A stretch of 64,000 nucleotides of DNA from Elainella sp. Prado103 (GTDB lineage Bacteria > Cyanobacteriota > Cyanobacteriia > Elainellales > Elainellaceae): contig JALOOM010000006.1 in the NCBI GenBank assembly GCA_025454395.1, forward strand, positions 27,399-91,398. Reading direction: 5' to 3'. The position numbers were made by a program, and so were the translations under genes. Positions 8,114 to 17,058 of this stretch are shown one piece after another. A model generated the notes under the pieces. That model was not told the DNA's origin and searched no databases. It was given only the letters and a program-made list of their open reading frames with translations. Numbering within the stretch: the first letter of the stretch is position 1; each line of letters starts with the position of its first letter.

Positions 8114-9544
8114 ATGTCTTATTCACAAACTAAAACCCAGTCGAAAGCTGGATATCAGGCCGGGGTAAAAGATTACCGCCTAACCTACTACACGCCTGAC
8201 TACACCCCCAAAGACACCGACATTTTGGCCGCTTTCCGGGTGACTCCGCAGCCTGGTGTGCCCTATGAAGAAGCTGGTGCAGCCGTAGCCGCTGAGTCTT
8301 CAACCGGAACCTGGACTACCGTGTGGACTGACCTATTGACCGATCTGGATCGCTACAAAGGTCGTTGTTATGACATTGAGCCGGTTCCGGGCGAAGAGAA
8401 TCAGTTTATTGCTTACATTGCCTATCCGCTCGATCTGTTTGAAGAAGGCTCTGTCACCAACATGCTGACCTCGATCGTGGGGAACGTGTTCGGCTTCAAA
8501 GCCCTGAAAGCCCTGCGTCTGGAAGACCTGCGAATTCCGGTGGCTTACTTGAAGACCTTCCCTGGCCCACCCCACGGGATTCAGGTGGAGCGCGACAAGA
8601 TCAATAAATATGGTCGGCCGCTGTTAGGCTGTACGATCAAGCCGAAGCTCGGTCTGTCTGCGAAGAACTACGGTCGTGCCGTGTATGAGTGTCTGCGGGG
8701 CGGTCTAGACTTCACCAAAGACGACGAAAACATCAACTCTCAGCCGTTCCAGCGCTGGCGCGATCGCTTTACCTTCGTGGCTGAAGCCATCCATAAAGCG
8801 CAAGCAGAAACCGGCGAAATCAAAGGCCACTACCTGAACGTGACCGCTCCGACCTGCGAAGAGATGATCAAGCGGGCCGAGTATGCCAAAGAGCTAGACA
8901 TGCCGATCATCATGCATGACTTCTTGACGGCTGGCTTCACGGCGAATACTACCCTCTCGAAGTGGTGCCGCGATAATGGCGTGTTGCTGCACATTCACCG
9001 GGCTATGCACGCGGTGATCGACCGTCAGAAGAACCACGGGATGCACTTCCGCGTTCTGGCAAAATGTCTGCGCCTGTCGGGTGGTGACCACATCCACACC
9101 GGTACCGTGGTTGGTAAGCTGGAAGGCGACAAGGCAGTCACCCTGGGCTTCGTGGATCTGCTCCGCGAAAACTATGTGGAACAGGATCGCTCCAAAGGGA
9201 TCTACTTCACTCAAGATTGGGCTTCGATGCCGGGTGTAATGGCAGTGGCTTCCGGTGGTATTCACGTTTGGCACATGCCAGCGCTAGTGGAAATCTTCGG
9301 CGATGATGCTGTACTTCAGTTCGGTGGTGGTACGCTGGGTCACCCCTGGGGTAACGCACCGGGTGCAACGGCTAACCGGGTGGCGCTGGAAGCTTGCGTT
9401 CAAGCCCGTAACGAAGGCCGTGACCTGATGCGGGAAGGTGGAGACATCATCCGAGAAGCTTGCCGCTGGTCTCCTGAACTGGCAACGGCTTGCGAACTGT
9501 GGAAGGAAATCAAGTTCGAATTCGAGGCGCAGGACACTATCTAA
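8114..9544 (+). CDS. rbcL: RuBisCO large subunit, form IB
   Basis: A 476-residue large subunit that carboxylates or oxygenates ribulose 1,5-bisphosphate, housed in the carboxysome. The active-site segment [13 protein letters not shown] holds the Lys that is carbamylated (near residue 200) with the Asp/Glu metal ligands. [17 protein letters not shown] supplies the catalytic Lys near 175, HIHRAMHAV the active-site His, and the C-terminal half has [25 protein letters not shown] precedes the ATG. It heads an rbcL-rbcX-rbcS operon. Sequence and gene order are those of beta-cyanobacteria, not alpha types with form IA. Confidence 0.98.
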   Translation: MSYSQTKTQSKAGYQAGVKDYRLTYYTPDYTPKDTDILAAFRVTPQPGVPYEEAGAAVAAESSTGTWTTVWTDLLTDLDRYKGRCYDIEPVPGEENQFIAYIAYPLDLFEEGSVTNMLTSIVGNVFGFKALKALRLEDLRIPVAYLKTFPGPPHGIQVERDKINKYGRPLLGCTIKPKLGLSAKNYGRAVYECLRGGLDFTKDDENINSQPFQRWRDRFTFVAEAIHKAQAETGEIKGHYLNVTAPTCEEMIKRAEYAKELDMPIIMHDFLTAGFTANTTLSKWCRDNGVLLHIHRAMHAVIDRQKNHGMHFRVLAKCLRLSGGDHIHTGTVVGKLEGDKAVTLGFVDLLRENYVEQDRSKGIYFTQDWASMPGVMAVASGGIHVWHMPALVEIFGDDAVLQFGGGTLGHPWGNAPGATANRVALEACVQARNEGRDLMREGGDIIREACRWSPELATACELWKEIKFEFEAQDTI

Positions 9545-9661
9545 GTCCTTTGAATTGGATGGGGAAGGAGAGGATACCTCTAGCGAGGGTTGGCACTTCT
9601 GTGATCCGGCGCGATCGGTGTAAAATTTCTCATCCTTCCTCCTAGCCCATTCCTTGCCTTT

Positions 9662-10069
9662 ATGGATCACAAGCAAATTGCGAAAGATACGGCAAAGGTG
9701 CTAATCAGCTACCTGACGTATCAGGCGGCTCGTACAATCATGGCTCAACTGGATGAAACCGATCCCCCTCGTTCCTTCTGGCTGCAACGCTTTTCAACCA
9801 AGGAGCGGGTTCAAGATGGGGAACGGTATCTGCGAGAGCTGTTTTTGGAAAAGCCAGACTTGGGCTTTCGGCTCTTGACGGTACGGGAGCATTTGGCCGA
9901 TGCAGTCTGTGAGTTTTTGCCAGAAATGGTACGAACCGGGATTCAGCAAGCCAATATGCAGCACCGCTGTCAACAGCTAGAGCGCATGACGCAAGTGGAT
10001 TCATCGATCGAGAACTTAACGACTGATCCTCCTCCGGAATCTACGGGAGAGGCAGAAGAACCAGCCTGA
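9662..10069 (+). CDS. rbcX: RuBisCO assembly chaperone RbcX
   Basis: 135 residues. RbcX dimers hold the exposed C-terminal tail of newly folded RbcL and help form the L8 core. The sequence shows the conserved helical core from MDHKQIAKDTAKVLISYLTYQAARTI through the RFSxxERVQDGERYLREL region; the C-terminal tail is acidic, Pro-rich and variable. It lies between rbcL (117 bp upstream) and rbcS (27 bp downstream), the usual position. The target peptide EFEAQDTI is visible at the end of RbcL here. Confidence 0.95.
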   Translation: MDHKQIAKDTAKVLISYLTYQAARTIMAQLDETDPPRSFWLQRFSTKERVQDGERYLRELFLEKPDLGFRLLTVREHLADAVCEFLPEMVRTGIQQANMQHRCQQLERMTQVDSSIENLTTDPPPESTGEAEEPA

Positions 10070-10096
10070 TGTTTGTCATATTTATTTGAGGAAGCC

Positions 10097-10438
10097 ATGA
10101 AAACTCTGCCTAAAGAGCTGCGCTACGAAACTTTTTCCTATTTGCCGCCGCTCAGCGATGCACAAATTGCTCGCCAGATTCAGTACACGATCGATCAAGG
10201 CTACTTCCCTTGCATCGAATTCAACGAAGATTCTGCGGCTGACATGTGCTACTGGACAATGTGGAAGCTGCCCTTGTTCAATGCCAAGTCTCCTCAAGAG
10301 GTGCTGGCGGAAGTGCAGCAATGCCGCTCTGAGTTCTCCAACTGCTACATTCGTGTGGTGGCATTCGACAACGTGAAGCAGTGCCAGGTGATGAGCTTCA
10401 TTGTGCATAAGCCAAATTCCGGCGGCTATCGCTACTAA
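10097..10438 (+). CDS. rbcS: RuBisCO small subunit
   Basis: 113 residues starting [21 protein letters not shown], with [10 protein letters not shown] and the C-terminal [15 protein letters not shown] core of cyanobacterial RbcS. It caps both ends of the L8 octamer to form L8S8. An earlier in-frame codon at 10073 would add eight residues, but GAGGAAG sits right before the ATG at 10097 and the family starts there. It is followed by a terminator. Confidence 0.96.
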   Translation: MKTLPKELRYETFSYLPPLSDAQIARQIQYTIDQGYFPCIEFNEDSAADMCYWTMWKLPLFNAKSPQEVLAEVQQCRSEFSNCYIRVVAFDNVKQCQVMSFIVHKPNSGGYRY

Positions 10439-10768
10439 GATCGCTACTCAGATTGAGCATGGTCTCGATCACCATCCTGGGGCAAGTTCACCCTTGTTAA
10501 GTGACTACCGACTGATCGGGTGATCTCAGTAAACCCCAATATTGCGAATGGGAGGTGGGAGTTCCTGCCTCTCTTCATTTTTATGGTTGATGGAAATATC
10601 GGCTAGAAAATAAAGCCTGAAAGCAGTGGGGATGATCAACTCAGCAGCGACTTCACCAACCTTCAAAGCAGAAAAGCCTGGCATGGCCAAGCTAAAGGAG
10701 TTCTATCGTCGCTGATGTTTACTGAACTACTCACCGAACCCTAAACTAAACCACTCAAAACTAAACCA
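10439..10768. other. Stretch between rbcS and a convergent small gene
   Basis: It contains the rbc operon terminator at 10552-10582. Nothing else is supportable; near the right end CTAAACCACT is duplicated (10743 and 10760). Confidence 0.5.
10552..10582 (+). terminator. Rho-independent terminator of the rbcLXS operon
   Basis: GAGGTGGG (10552-10559) pairs with CCTGCCTC (10564-10571) around a four-base AGTT loop, with two G-T wobbles, and a T-run follows at 10578-10582. It lies 114 bp after the rbcS stop and would separate rbcLXS from rca. Confidence 0.6.
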
Positions 10769-11050
10769 CTAACGAATTTCAATTCTGCCTGCGTAGTCAG
10801 CTTCAAAGTAAGAACCCCCCAGTTGTTCTGGACGCTGATTCACTTCAATATATAAGCTGCGCCCTGCTGAAGGCCCATACTCGCGGATGACAGCCAATGT
10901 GCTGCCTATAGCGGCAGGTACGTTGAGTATTAGTAAGGGCTCACCAGCCGGGCCATAGTTTGAGAATGCAATATTGCTGAGATCAGGACTGGTTTTAAAT
11001 TCAACTTTCTCAATCTGAGTGGTGTTACGATCGGTAATGGCAAAAGACAT
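10769..11050 (-). CDS. Hypothetical protein, 93 residues
   Basis: A small protein rich in beta-prone segments, starting MSFAITDRNTTQIEKVEF and ending YFEADYAGRIEIR, with no signal peptide and no family I recognise. A good AGGAG ribosome-binding site lies 8 bp before the ATG. It sits between the rbc operon and rca but on the opposite strand. Its strong start signal and full-length frame make it a real gene; its role is unknown. Confidence 0.6.
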   Translation of the reverse strand: MSFAITDRNTTQIEKVEFKTSPDLSNIAFSNYGPAGEPLLILNVPAAIGSTLAVIREYGPSAGRSLYIEVNQRPEQLGGSYFEADYAGRIEIR

Positions 11051-11150
11051 CTTAATTCTCCTAATGAGTTGTAATCAGTGGATCTAGCATTAATGCACTG
11101 AGAGCAAACTGTAAACTACTGGAAAGAATTAGTTCGAGAGCGCTTCAGTG

Positions 11151-11214
11151 GTTAACCGAGTAACCTGTTAACTGAGTAACCCGTTAACTGAGTAACCCGT
11201 TAACTGAGTAACTG
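11151..11214. repeat. 16-bp tandem repeat, 4 copies
   Basis: GTTAACTGAGTAACCC and close variants at 11151, 11167, 11183 and 11199. The array lies in the divergent region between the small hypothetical gene (start 11050) and rca (start 11330), so it could affect spacing in the rca promoter region. Confidence 0.95.
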
Positions 11215-11329
11215 CTGTCATGCTTGAGATGTCTCTATTCTGCAAATTGAATTGACTAGATCGCAGTACCCAGATGGGTACACTGTGCTACTGGATGACC
11301 GCGCTGTATCACCTCTCCCTAGCGATGCC

Positions 11330-12613
11330 ATGAGTTACTACCTTGCACCTCATTTTCTGGATAAACTTTCAATCCACATCACCAAGAACTATCTGGATCT
11401 ACCGGGGGTAAAAGTCCCATTGATTTTAGGGATTCATGGACGTAAAGGCGAAGGGAAATCCTTCCAATGTGAGTTGGTGTTTGAGCGGATGGGGGTGGTG
11501 CCGGTTCATATGTCGGCGGGTGAATTGGAAAGTCCGGATGCGGGCGATCCAGCTCGCTTAATTCGGTTGCGCTATCGGGAGGCGGCTGAATCCGTGAAGG
11601 TGAACGGCAAAATGGCCGTGCTGATGATCAATGACATTGATGCGGGAATGGGGCGGGTCGATCGCTTCACTCAGTACACCGTCAACACGCAGCTAGTGGC
11701 GGGTACTCTGATGAACATTGCCGACAACCCGACCAATGTGCAGCTCCCTGGCAGCTATGATGCTGAACCAATCCAGCGAATTCCGATTATTGTCACGGGC
11801 AATGACTTTGCAACCCTCTATGCGCCCCTGATTCGGGATGGTCGAATGGAGAAGTTTTATTGGGAGCCGAGCCGGGACGATCGAATTGGCATTGTGCAGG
11901 GCATTTTCTCCCTTGATGGCGTGTCCCGACGAGAGATTGAGCAGCTTGTAGACACCTTTGCCGATCAGTCGATCGACTTCTATAGCGCCTTGCATTCTCG
12001 CCTGTATGATGAGCAGGTACGGCAATTTATCGAAACGGTCGGCATCGATCGCGTATCGTTGCGGGTGGTGAATAGCGCCGAGCAGCCGCCTGAATTTCGT
12101 CCGCCCGATTTCAGTCTCGATCACCTGCTGGAATTGGGTCGCTTGATGGTGCGTGAACAGCAGCGCATTCAGGAATTGCGTTTGGTTGAAACTTATAATA
12201 ATTTGCGCATCGATCAGCCGATCGACCGGCAAGAGCCCGTATCCGCAATGCCATCCCCGCTGCCCCAGCCCAATTCTACGCCAACCCACCCGCCTGCCAC
12301 TGCCAATGGTAGTCCCCCGACTGGCAGTACCCCGATCGAGCTGATTCCGGCTGAAGCCCTACAGACCTTACATGGCATTCTCAATCGTGGCGATCGACTG
12401 GGGATTGAAACCGTGGATACACGCCGATTTCGCACCAATGCCTGGCAATGCTACAGCATGATTCAGCCTCAGCAAGCCAACAGCATTGAAGCGGCCAAAC
12501 ATGCTTTAGAAAGCTGCTTGCAGGCTCATCGCCAAGACTATGTTCGCCTCGTTGGGATCAATGCGCGCGATCGTCGCCGCACGGTTGAAACGATCGTGCA
12601 TCGACCTGTCTAA
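11330..12613 (+). CDS. rca: RuBisCO activase-like AAA+ protein with C-terminal SSUL domain
   Basis: 427 residues. The AAA+ core has Walker A GRKGEGKS near residue 37-44, Walker B VLMINDID and the activase-like stretch MNIADNPTNVQLPGSY...TGNDFATLYAPLIRDGRMEKFYWEP. A Pro/Ser/Thr-rich linker leads to a C-terminal domain (about residues 337-427, ELIPAEALQTLHGILNRG to VHRPV) that resembles the RuBisCO small-subunit-like repeats of CcmM. By family it removes inhibitory sugar phosphates from RuBisCO, and the SSUL domain recruits it to the carboxysome. A TTG at 11252 would extend the frame, but activase similarity begins at the ATG (MSYYLAPHFLDKL). It is transcribed separately from rbcLXS. Confidence 0.9.
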   Translation: MSYYLAPHFLDKLSIHITKNYLDLPGVKVPLILGIHGRKGEGKSFQCELVFERMGVVPVHMSAGELESPDAGDPARLIRLRYREAAESVKVNGKMAVLMINDIDAGMGRVDRFTQYTVNTQLVAGTLMNIADNPTNVQLPGSYDAEPIQRIPIIVTGNDFATLYAPLIRDGRMEKFYWEPSRDDRIGIVQGIFSLDGVSRREIEQLVDTFADQSIDFYSALHSRLYDEQVRQFIETVGIDRVSLRVVNSAEQPPEFRPPDFSLDHLLELGRLMVREQQRIQELRLVETYNNLRIDQPIDRQEPVSAMPSPLPQPNSTPTHPPATANGSPPTGSTPIELIPAEALQTLHGILNRGDRLGIETVDTRRFRTNAWQCYSMIQPQQANSIEAAKHALESCLQAHRQDYVRLVGINARDRRRTVETIVHRPV

Positions 12614-12657
12614 GCGACCTGTCTAAGCGACCTGCCTAGGCGACCTGCCTAGGCGAC
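12602..12657. repeat. 13-bp tandem repeat containing the rca stop codon, 4 copies
   Basis: CGACCTGTCTAAG at 12602 and 12615, then CGACCTGCCTAGG at 12628 and 12641. The first copy includes the last codons and the TAA stop (12611-12613) of rca. Because 13 is not a multiple of three, the copied stops (TAA 12624, TAG 12637, TAG 12650) fall in all three frames. Confidence 0.97.
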
Positions 12658-12758
12658 GAGAGCGAGGCGGGCTTTGCTTCCCATTGGCTCTAGGTTGCGT
12701 TTGGGCTGAAAGCATAAAGCATCATGGCATTAAATAGCTCCAGGTGAGGGTGGCAACC

Positions 12759-13670
12759 CTACGACGAGGCTTCCGCCCGCTCCAAGCGCAGTTCCTCGAT
12801 CAATTGTTCTAGCTCAGAACGACCCGCCTGGTAGACCGTACTACAGAAATGGCAGGTAGCTTCCGCTCCCCCTTCCTTCTCGATCATGTCATTCAGCTCA
12901 TCCTCGCCCAGGATTTTTAGCGCTCCCATGACGCGATCGAACGAGCAACCACACTGGAATTGCACCAACTGGGTTTCTGGCAGAATACGCAGCCCCATAT
13001 CGCCAACCAGATCTTCAAAAATCTGCGGCAACGATTTACCCGCCTGTAACAATGGCGTGAAGCCTGCCAGCGTGGCCAAGCGAGACTCTAACTGGCTGAC
13101 AAGTGCTTCGTCCCGTGCTGCTTTCGGCAAAACCTGCACTAAGAGCCCACCGGCTGCCGTGACCCCGGTAGCATCGACAAATACACCCAACACGAGGGCG
13201 GAAGGCGTTTGCTCGGAACTGACCAAGTAATGGGTCAAGTCATCGCCAATTTCTCCAGAAACCAGCTCTACCGTACTGGAGTAGGGGTAGCCATACCCGA
13301 CATCACGCACGACATACAGGTAGCCGTTGCATCCCACTGCTCCCCCCACATCTAACTTGCCTTGGGCATTGGGGGGTAACTCGATGTCTGGATTATCCAC
13401 ATAGCCTCGAACCGTCCCATCGACCCCGGCATCGACCATGATGCCGCCCATCGCTCCATCCCCCTTCACCCGGATATTGATGCGAGCATCCGATCGCTTC
13501 ATGCTAGAAGCCAGCAATAATCCTCCTGCCATGGTTCGCCCTAATGCAGCCGTAGACACATAAGAGAGGGAGTGCTGGCGGCGAGCTTCATCCGTCAGGC
13601 GAGTCGTGATGACTCCAACTAAGCGAATCCCGCCATCCGCCGCTGTTGCCCGCAATAACTGATCTGCCAT
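12759..13670 (-). CDS. hslO: Redox-regulated chaperone Hsp33
   Basis: 303 residues. Hsp33 is a cytosolic holdase switched on by oxidation of a zinc centre. The zinc site is intact: CGC in FQCGCSFDRVM and CHFC near the C-terminus (CxC and CxxC, about 30 residues apart). The N-terminal core starts MADQLLRATAADGGIRLVGV with TAALGRTMAGGLLL. It converges with rca and lies next to, and divergent from, the AhpD-like gene. Confidence 0.93.
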   Translation of the reverse strand: MADQLLRATAADGGIRLVGVITTRLTDEARRQHSLSYVSTAALGRTMAGGLLLASSMKRSDARINIRVKGDGAMGGIMVDAGVDGTVRGYVDNPDIELPPNAQGKLDVGGAVGCNGYLYVVRDVGYGYPYSSTVELVSGEIGDDLTHYLVSSEQTPSALVLGVFVDATGVTAAGGLLVQVLPKAARDEALVSQLESRLATLAGFTPLLQAGKSLPQIFEDLVGDMGLRILPETQLVQFQCGCSFDRVMGALKILGEDELNDMIEKEGGAEATCHFCSTVYQAGRSELEQLIEELRLERAEASS

Positions 13671-13853
13671 GAAAATCCTATACAGTTCTTAACAGTATGC
13701 CTTTCTTCATTTTAGGAGGTGCAATCCCACTCTGCTGAATTCCGAGATGGATCGGTTGACGATCGAAACTTATCTCCTACTCATACAATTCTCAGGCAGG
13801 CTGGTTAGCGTATTGCTTGCTAGCTTAAGTAAAGTAAGCTTCAGAAAGAGTAT

Positions 13854-14186
13854 ATGACGGAATATTACAAGCCCGAACATCTGTCCCAATTTGGTCAGGT
13901 CAGTGCAGCTAGCCCTGACCTGGGTGAAAAGTTTTTTGCCTACTATGGGGCAGTGTTTGCAGAAGGAGCATTGTCGGTGCGGGAAAAAGCACTGATAGCG
14001 CTGGCGGTTGCCCACACGGTGCAATGTCCATACTGCATTGAGGCTTACAGTAAAGAGTGTTTACAGCAAGGTGCCGATGTTGAGCAAATGACCGAGGCGA
14101 TCCATGTGGCAACTGCCATCCGCGGCGGTGCTTCTCTCGTCCATGGGATGCAGATGCTCGATCAGGTCAAGCAGTTGACGATGTAG
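13854..14186 (+). CDS. AhpD/carboxymuconolactone decarboxylase-like protein, arsenosugar-associated type
   Basis: 110 residues of the AhpD-like fold. The redox pair is visible in VQCPYCIEAYSKECL (CxxC), preceded by VREKALIALAVAHT. It stands 95 bp before arsS on the same strand; this pairing is what databases name the arsenosugar biosynthesis-associated peroxidase-like protein. Its exact chemistry is not established; the CxxC suggests a thiol peroxidase or disulfide reductase role. Confidence 0.75.
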   Translation: MTEYYKPEHLSQFGQVSAASPDLGEKFFAYYGAVFAEGALSVREKALIALAVAHTVQCPYCIEAYSKECLQQGADVEQMTEAIHVATAIRGGASLVHGMQMLDQVKQLTM

Positions 14187-14281
14187 CTGAGTCCATCTGA
14201 TTGCCGAGCCCATCTGGCAGCTTGCGGTTGCCCTGAGATTTGCCCCTGTCCAAAGATCTAATTGGAAACTTAGTTTGAGCT

Positions 14282-15436
14282 ATGTTAGACGATCAGTCTT
14301 TACGCGATTCTTTACCCCCTGTATCCCTCCCCGATTTGACCGATCTGGTTCGTCGGGACGTTAGCCCTCAATCCACCACGTCGCTGCAAAACCGGCGGGT
14401 ACCTTTGGCATCTCCATCCAATCAGTTGGCATTGCTGAATAGTCTTGATCTGTCAAACGCACCCCAACAGGGAAATTTTGCTGATCGCTTAGCTGTCCAA
14501 GGCTATTCAAGCTTAAAGCCTGCCCAATTGGAAATCTTCCAAATCAACCTCGGCAAGCTGTGCAATATGACCTGTCGGCATTGTCATGTGGATGCTGGCC
14601 CTGATCGCCGGGAAATGATGGATCGAGAAACCATTGATGCCTGTCTGGCGGCGTTAGACCAAACTTCAGCCCATACGGTAGACGTTACTGGAGGAGCCCC
14701 AGAGCTAAACCCTCACTTTCGCTATTTGGTCGATCAATGCGTGGCTAGGGGCAAACAGGTGATCGATCGCTGCAATTTAACCGTTCTGTTATTGCCACCC
14801 CTGCAAGATTTACCCCAATGGCTAGCAGAACGGGGGGTAGAAGTGGTTTGTTCCTTACCCCATTACCGCAAACTGAATACCGATAGCCAACGGGGCGAGG
14901 GTGCCTTTGAACAATCGATCGAAGCCCTGCGACGGCTGAATGCGGTCGGTTATGGCCAGGGCGATCCCCAGCGCAGACTCACCTTGATGTCCAATCCAGT
15001 CGGCGCATTTTTGGCGACCAACCCGACCAAAACAGAGCAAGAATGGAAAAATGGGCTATGGAAAAATTATGAGATTCAGTTCGATCGATTAATTAGCCTG
15101 AATAATATGCCGATCTCGCGCTTTTTAGAGTGGCTGGAACAGTCCGGTAATCTACACCGCTACCTGGAAGTGCTGGTTAATGCCTTTAATCCGGCAACCG
15201 TATCCGGGCTGATGTGTCGTAACACCTTGTCAATTTCTTGGGATGGACGATTATTTGACTGTGATTTTAACCAAATGTTAGATCTGGAGATTCAGCCACC
15301 GCCCGATCGATCGTTCAATATTCACAATTTTGATCCGCAGTGGCTAACCCAGCGGCAAATTCGAGTCGATCGACACTGTTTTGGCTGTACAGCAGGAGCT
15401 GGTAGCTCTTGTGGAGGGGCGATTACGGTTGAGTAA
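14282..15436 (+). CDS. arsS: Radical SAM protein, ArsS (arsenosugar biosynthesis) family
   Basis: 384 residues. The radical SAM cluster motif is CNMTCRHC (CxxxCxxC), with VDVTGGAPELNP as the GGE-like segment. The C-terminal half is Cys-rich: LMCRNTLSISWDGRLFDCDFNQ and HCFGCTAGAGSSCGG. This matches the ArsS family, which transfers a 5'-deoxyadenosyl group to dimethylated arsenic on the way to arsenosugars. The family is also described as having selenoprotein members; here all positions are Cys. The arsenite methyltransferase (ArsM) that supplies the substrate is not in this window. The first 75 residues or so are poorly conserved. Confidence 0.8.
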   Translation: MLDDQSLRDSLPPVSLPDLTDLVRRDVSPQSTTSLQNRRVPLASPSNQLALLNSLDLSNAPQQGNFADRLAVQGYSSLKPAQLEIFQINLGKLCNMTCRHCHVDAGPDRREMMDRETIDACLAALDQTSAHTVDVTGGAPELNPHFRYLVDQCVARGKQVIDRCNLTVLLLPPLQDLPQWLAERGVEVVCSLPHYRKLNTDSQRGEGAFEQSIEALRRLNAVGYGQGDPQRRLTLMSNPVGAFLATNPTKTEQEWKNGLWKNYEIQFDRLISLNNMPISRFLEWLEQSGNLHRYLEVLVNAFNPATVSGLMCRNTLSISWDGRLFDCDFNQMLDLEIQPPPDRSFNIHNFDPQWLTQRQIRVDRHCFGCTAGAGSSCGGAITVE

Positions 15437-15539
15437 AGGGGAAGTCAGGTGGCGGTTAGGAGCTGACATGGGCTTCCTGAGTCAATCACTGGACTGAATC
15501 TAGCAGCATTCAAGCTGTGCTACGTGCCAAATCTCTAAT

Positions 15540-15651
15540 GATCTAGGTCTGGTGGTCTCGATCTAATGGTCTCGATCTAATGGTCTCGATCTAATGGTTT
15601 AGGTCTGATGGTCTCGATCTAATAGTCTAGATCTACTAGATCTAATGGTCT
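15540..15651. repeat. 14-bp tandem repeat, about 8 degenerate copies
   Basis: The unit GGTCTCGATCTAAT is perfect at 15554, 15568, 15582 and 15610, with diverged copies before, between and after. It fills much of the space between arsS and the DUF1823 gene and has many TAG/CTAG trinucleotides. Confidence 0.9.
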
Positions 15652-15713
15652 AGCTCCACGACAGCTCGTTTTACTCTTGCACTTCCAGTTTCACCTTCAG
15701 TTCTACCTTTTGC

Positions 15714-16094
15714 ATGATGAATCACCTTCCTCCCCTAACCGATCAAACCTTCCGGGACATCTTAGATGACACGATCGACGACGACACCGCCAATCAGTTG
15801 GTGTGGCAATGCTTGGGGTATCGCTATGATCCGACTACTGGCTGGAATGTAGAAGCAGTTTCCCCGGACTGGCGGCAAGACTACCCTGAACCCCCTAATT
15901 TTATTGAAAGCCGCCCTGCCACCGTCAAACTAACTCGATCGATTCCGAAAGAAAACAAGCAACTACTGAAAACAGAATTAGGCTTTGAGGGCTACAAGGT
16001 GGATGAATTAATTCCTCGCAAAACCCGACGAGCTACGATCGTGAATTGGTTGCTCAGCTATCGTTGTCTCAATCAAGCTAGATCGGAAAACTAG
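15714..16094 (+). CDS. DUF1823 family protein
   Basis: 126 residues. The conserved centre reads PPNFIESRPATVKLTRSIP, then ENKQLLKTELGFEGYKV and TRRATIVNWLLSY, typical of DUF1823, a small family limited to cyanobacteria and plastid-bearing plants. Function is unknown. ATG codons at 15714 and 15717 are equally possible. It stands alone on its strand, convergent with the next gene. Confidence 0.75.
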   Translation: MMNHLPPLTDQTFRDILDDTIDDDTANQLVWQCLGYRYDPTTGWNVEAVSPDWRQDYPEPPNFIESRPATVKLTRSIPKENKQLLKTELGFEGYKVDELIPRKTRRATIVNWLLSYRCLNQARSEN

Positions 16095-16217
16095 CTCAAC
16101 CGTGAGGAGCTCAACTGGGAAAATCCAGAAATTGCGCCCAGTTTGGATGGACGGCGAAGAAATCGTCACAGCACTTCCCAATCCTGCCTTGGGGTTCCGC
16201 ACACTGGAGTTAAGCGT

Positions 16218-16670
16218 TTAACTGTCCCTGCCCTGCAACCGAGTTGTGGGGCTTTTATGTAAAGTATTGCTCATTTCAGCCCATCGCAGCGCGGATCGAT
16301 CGCGCAGATTGATGACCTGAGGAGACTGCCATACCGCCACCAAGAGCGGAGTGTGTTGACTGTACCCCGGCTGGTTGCTGTATAGCAAGGCACTCCCGTT
16401 GATGAGTAAACAGACGGTGGCTAAAAACAACAGAATGAACGTAGGAGCCATCACAACTCCGATCGCAAACCAGGTGTAAACATGCAAAACCATCAGCAGT
16501 GCATAAACAGTAGCGATCGTCATCATCAGCCGAACTTGACCGACAGGACGCTGCCAGCCAACCATCAACATGGTTTGCAGTGTAGCCAACAAATTTGCTG
16601 GTACAAGACATGCACAGATCGCAATGCAATGGTTACGAGAAAAATCAAATAAAAAATTGATATCTAACAT
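16218..16670 (-). CDS. Cyanobacterial membrane protein, unknown function
   Basis: 150 residues with three hydrophobic segments (about residues 12-35, 47-70 and 72-95) and a polar C-terminal third. The opening FDFSRNHCIAICACLVPANLLATLQT is a pattern I associate with a conserved cyanobacterial membrane protein of unknown role. The ATG at 16670 has GGA at a fair distance; an ATG at 16679 is also possible. Confidence 0.55.
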   Translation of the reverse strand: MLDINFLFDFSRNHCIAICACLVPANLLATLQTMLMVGWQRPVGQVRLMMTIATVYALLMVLHVYTWFAIGVVMAPTFILLFLATVCLLINGSALLYSNQPGYSQHTPLLVAVWQSPQVINLRDRSALRWAEMSNTLHKSPTTRLQGRDS

Positions 16671-16801
16671 CACATCCATCGCCTGATTGAAACGTTCCTC
16701 TAGAGTATGGCGGATCTGGAAAGGGCTTCCTCTTCAAAATTGAAGATTTGCAACAGTGAATTGGCTGAGGGATGGAGAAGAATGAGGCTAAATTGCTGCG
16801 A

Positions 16802-16829
16802 GGCTGGTTGATAGGGGCTGGTTGATAGA
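16802..16829. repeat. 14-bp tandem duplication
   Basis: GGCTGGTTGATAGG followed directly by GGCTGGTTGATAGA. Confidence 0.9.
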
Positions 16830-16997
16830 GACTGCCTGGAAAGCCTGCGTTTGCATCGACAATTGGTTCTGCTCCCCTCAATCTTAATCAATCGGCATTG
16901 GTTTCGCTCCCCCCAATCCCTTTCGCTCAGGGGGAACTTTGCCAGGGAGAACCGGAATGATTACTGAGGTTTTGCAGGAGAGATTTCCCTCAGCGCT

Positions 16998-17036
16998 TGA
17001 TCTCAGTGCTCGATCTCAGTGCTCGATCTCAGTGCT
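16998..17036. repeat. 13-bp tandem repeat, 3 copies
   Basis: CGATCTCAGTGCT (first copy begins with T) at 16998, 17011 and 17024, starting 22 bp downstream of the stop of the minus-strand DUF4090-like gene. Confidence 0.95.
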
Positions 17037-17058
17037 CAATACCTGACTCAACCATTTT

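Larger units (their letters stand above)
16671..17058. other. Gene-free stretch with short direct repeats
   Basis: It holds a 14-bp duplication (16802-16829), a degenerate direct repeat of about 23 bp (AATTGGTTCTGCTCCCC near 16860 and CATTGGTTTCGCTCCCC near 16896), and a 13-bp repeat (16998-17036). The open frames here read through the repeats and have no family features. Confidence 0.5.
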
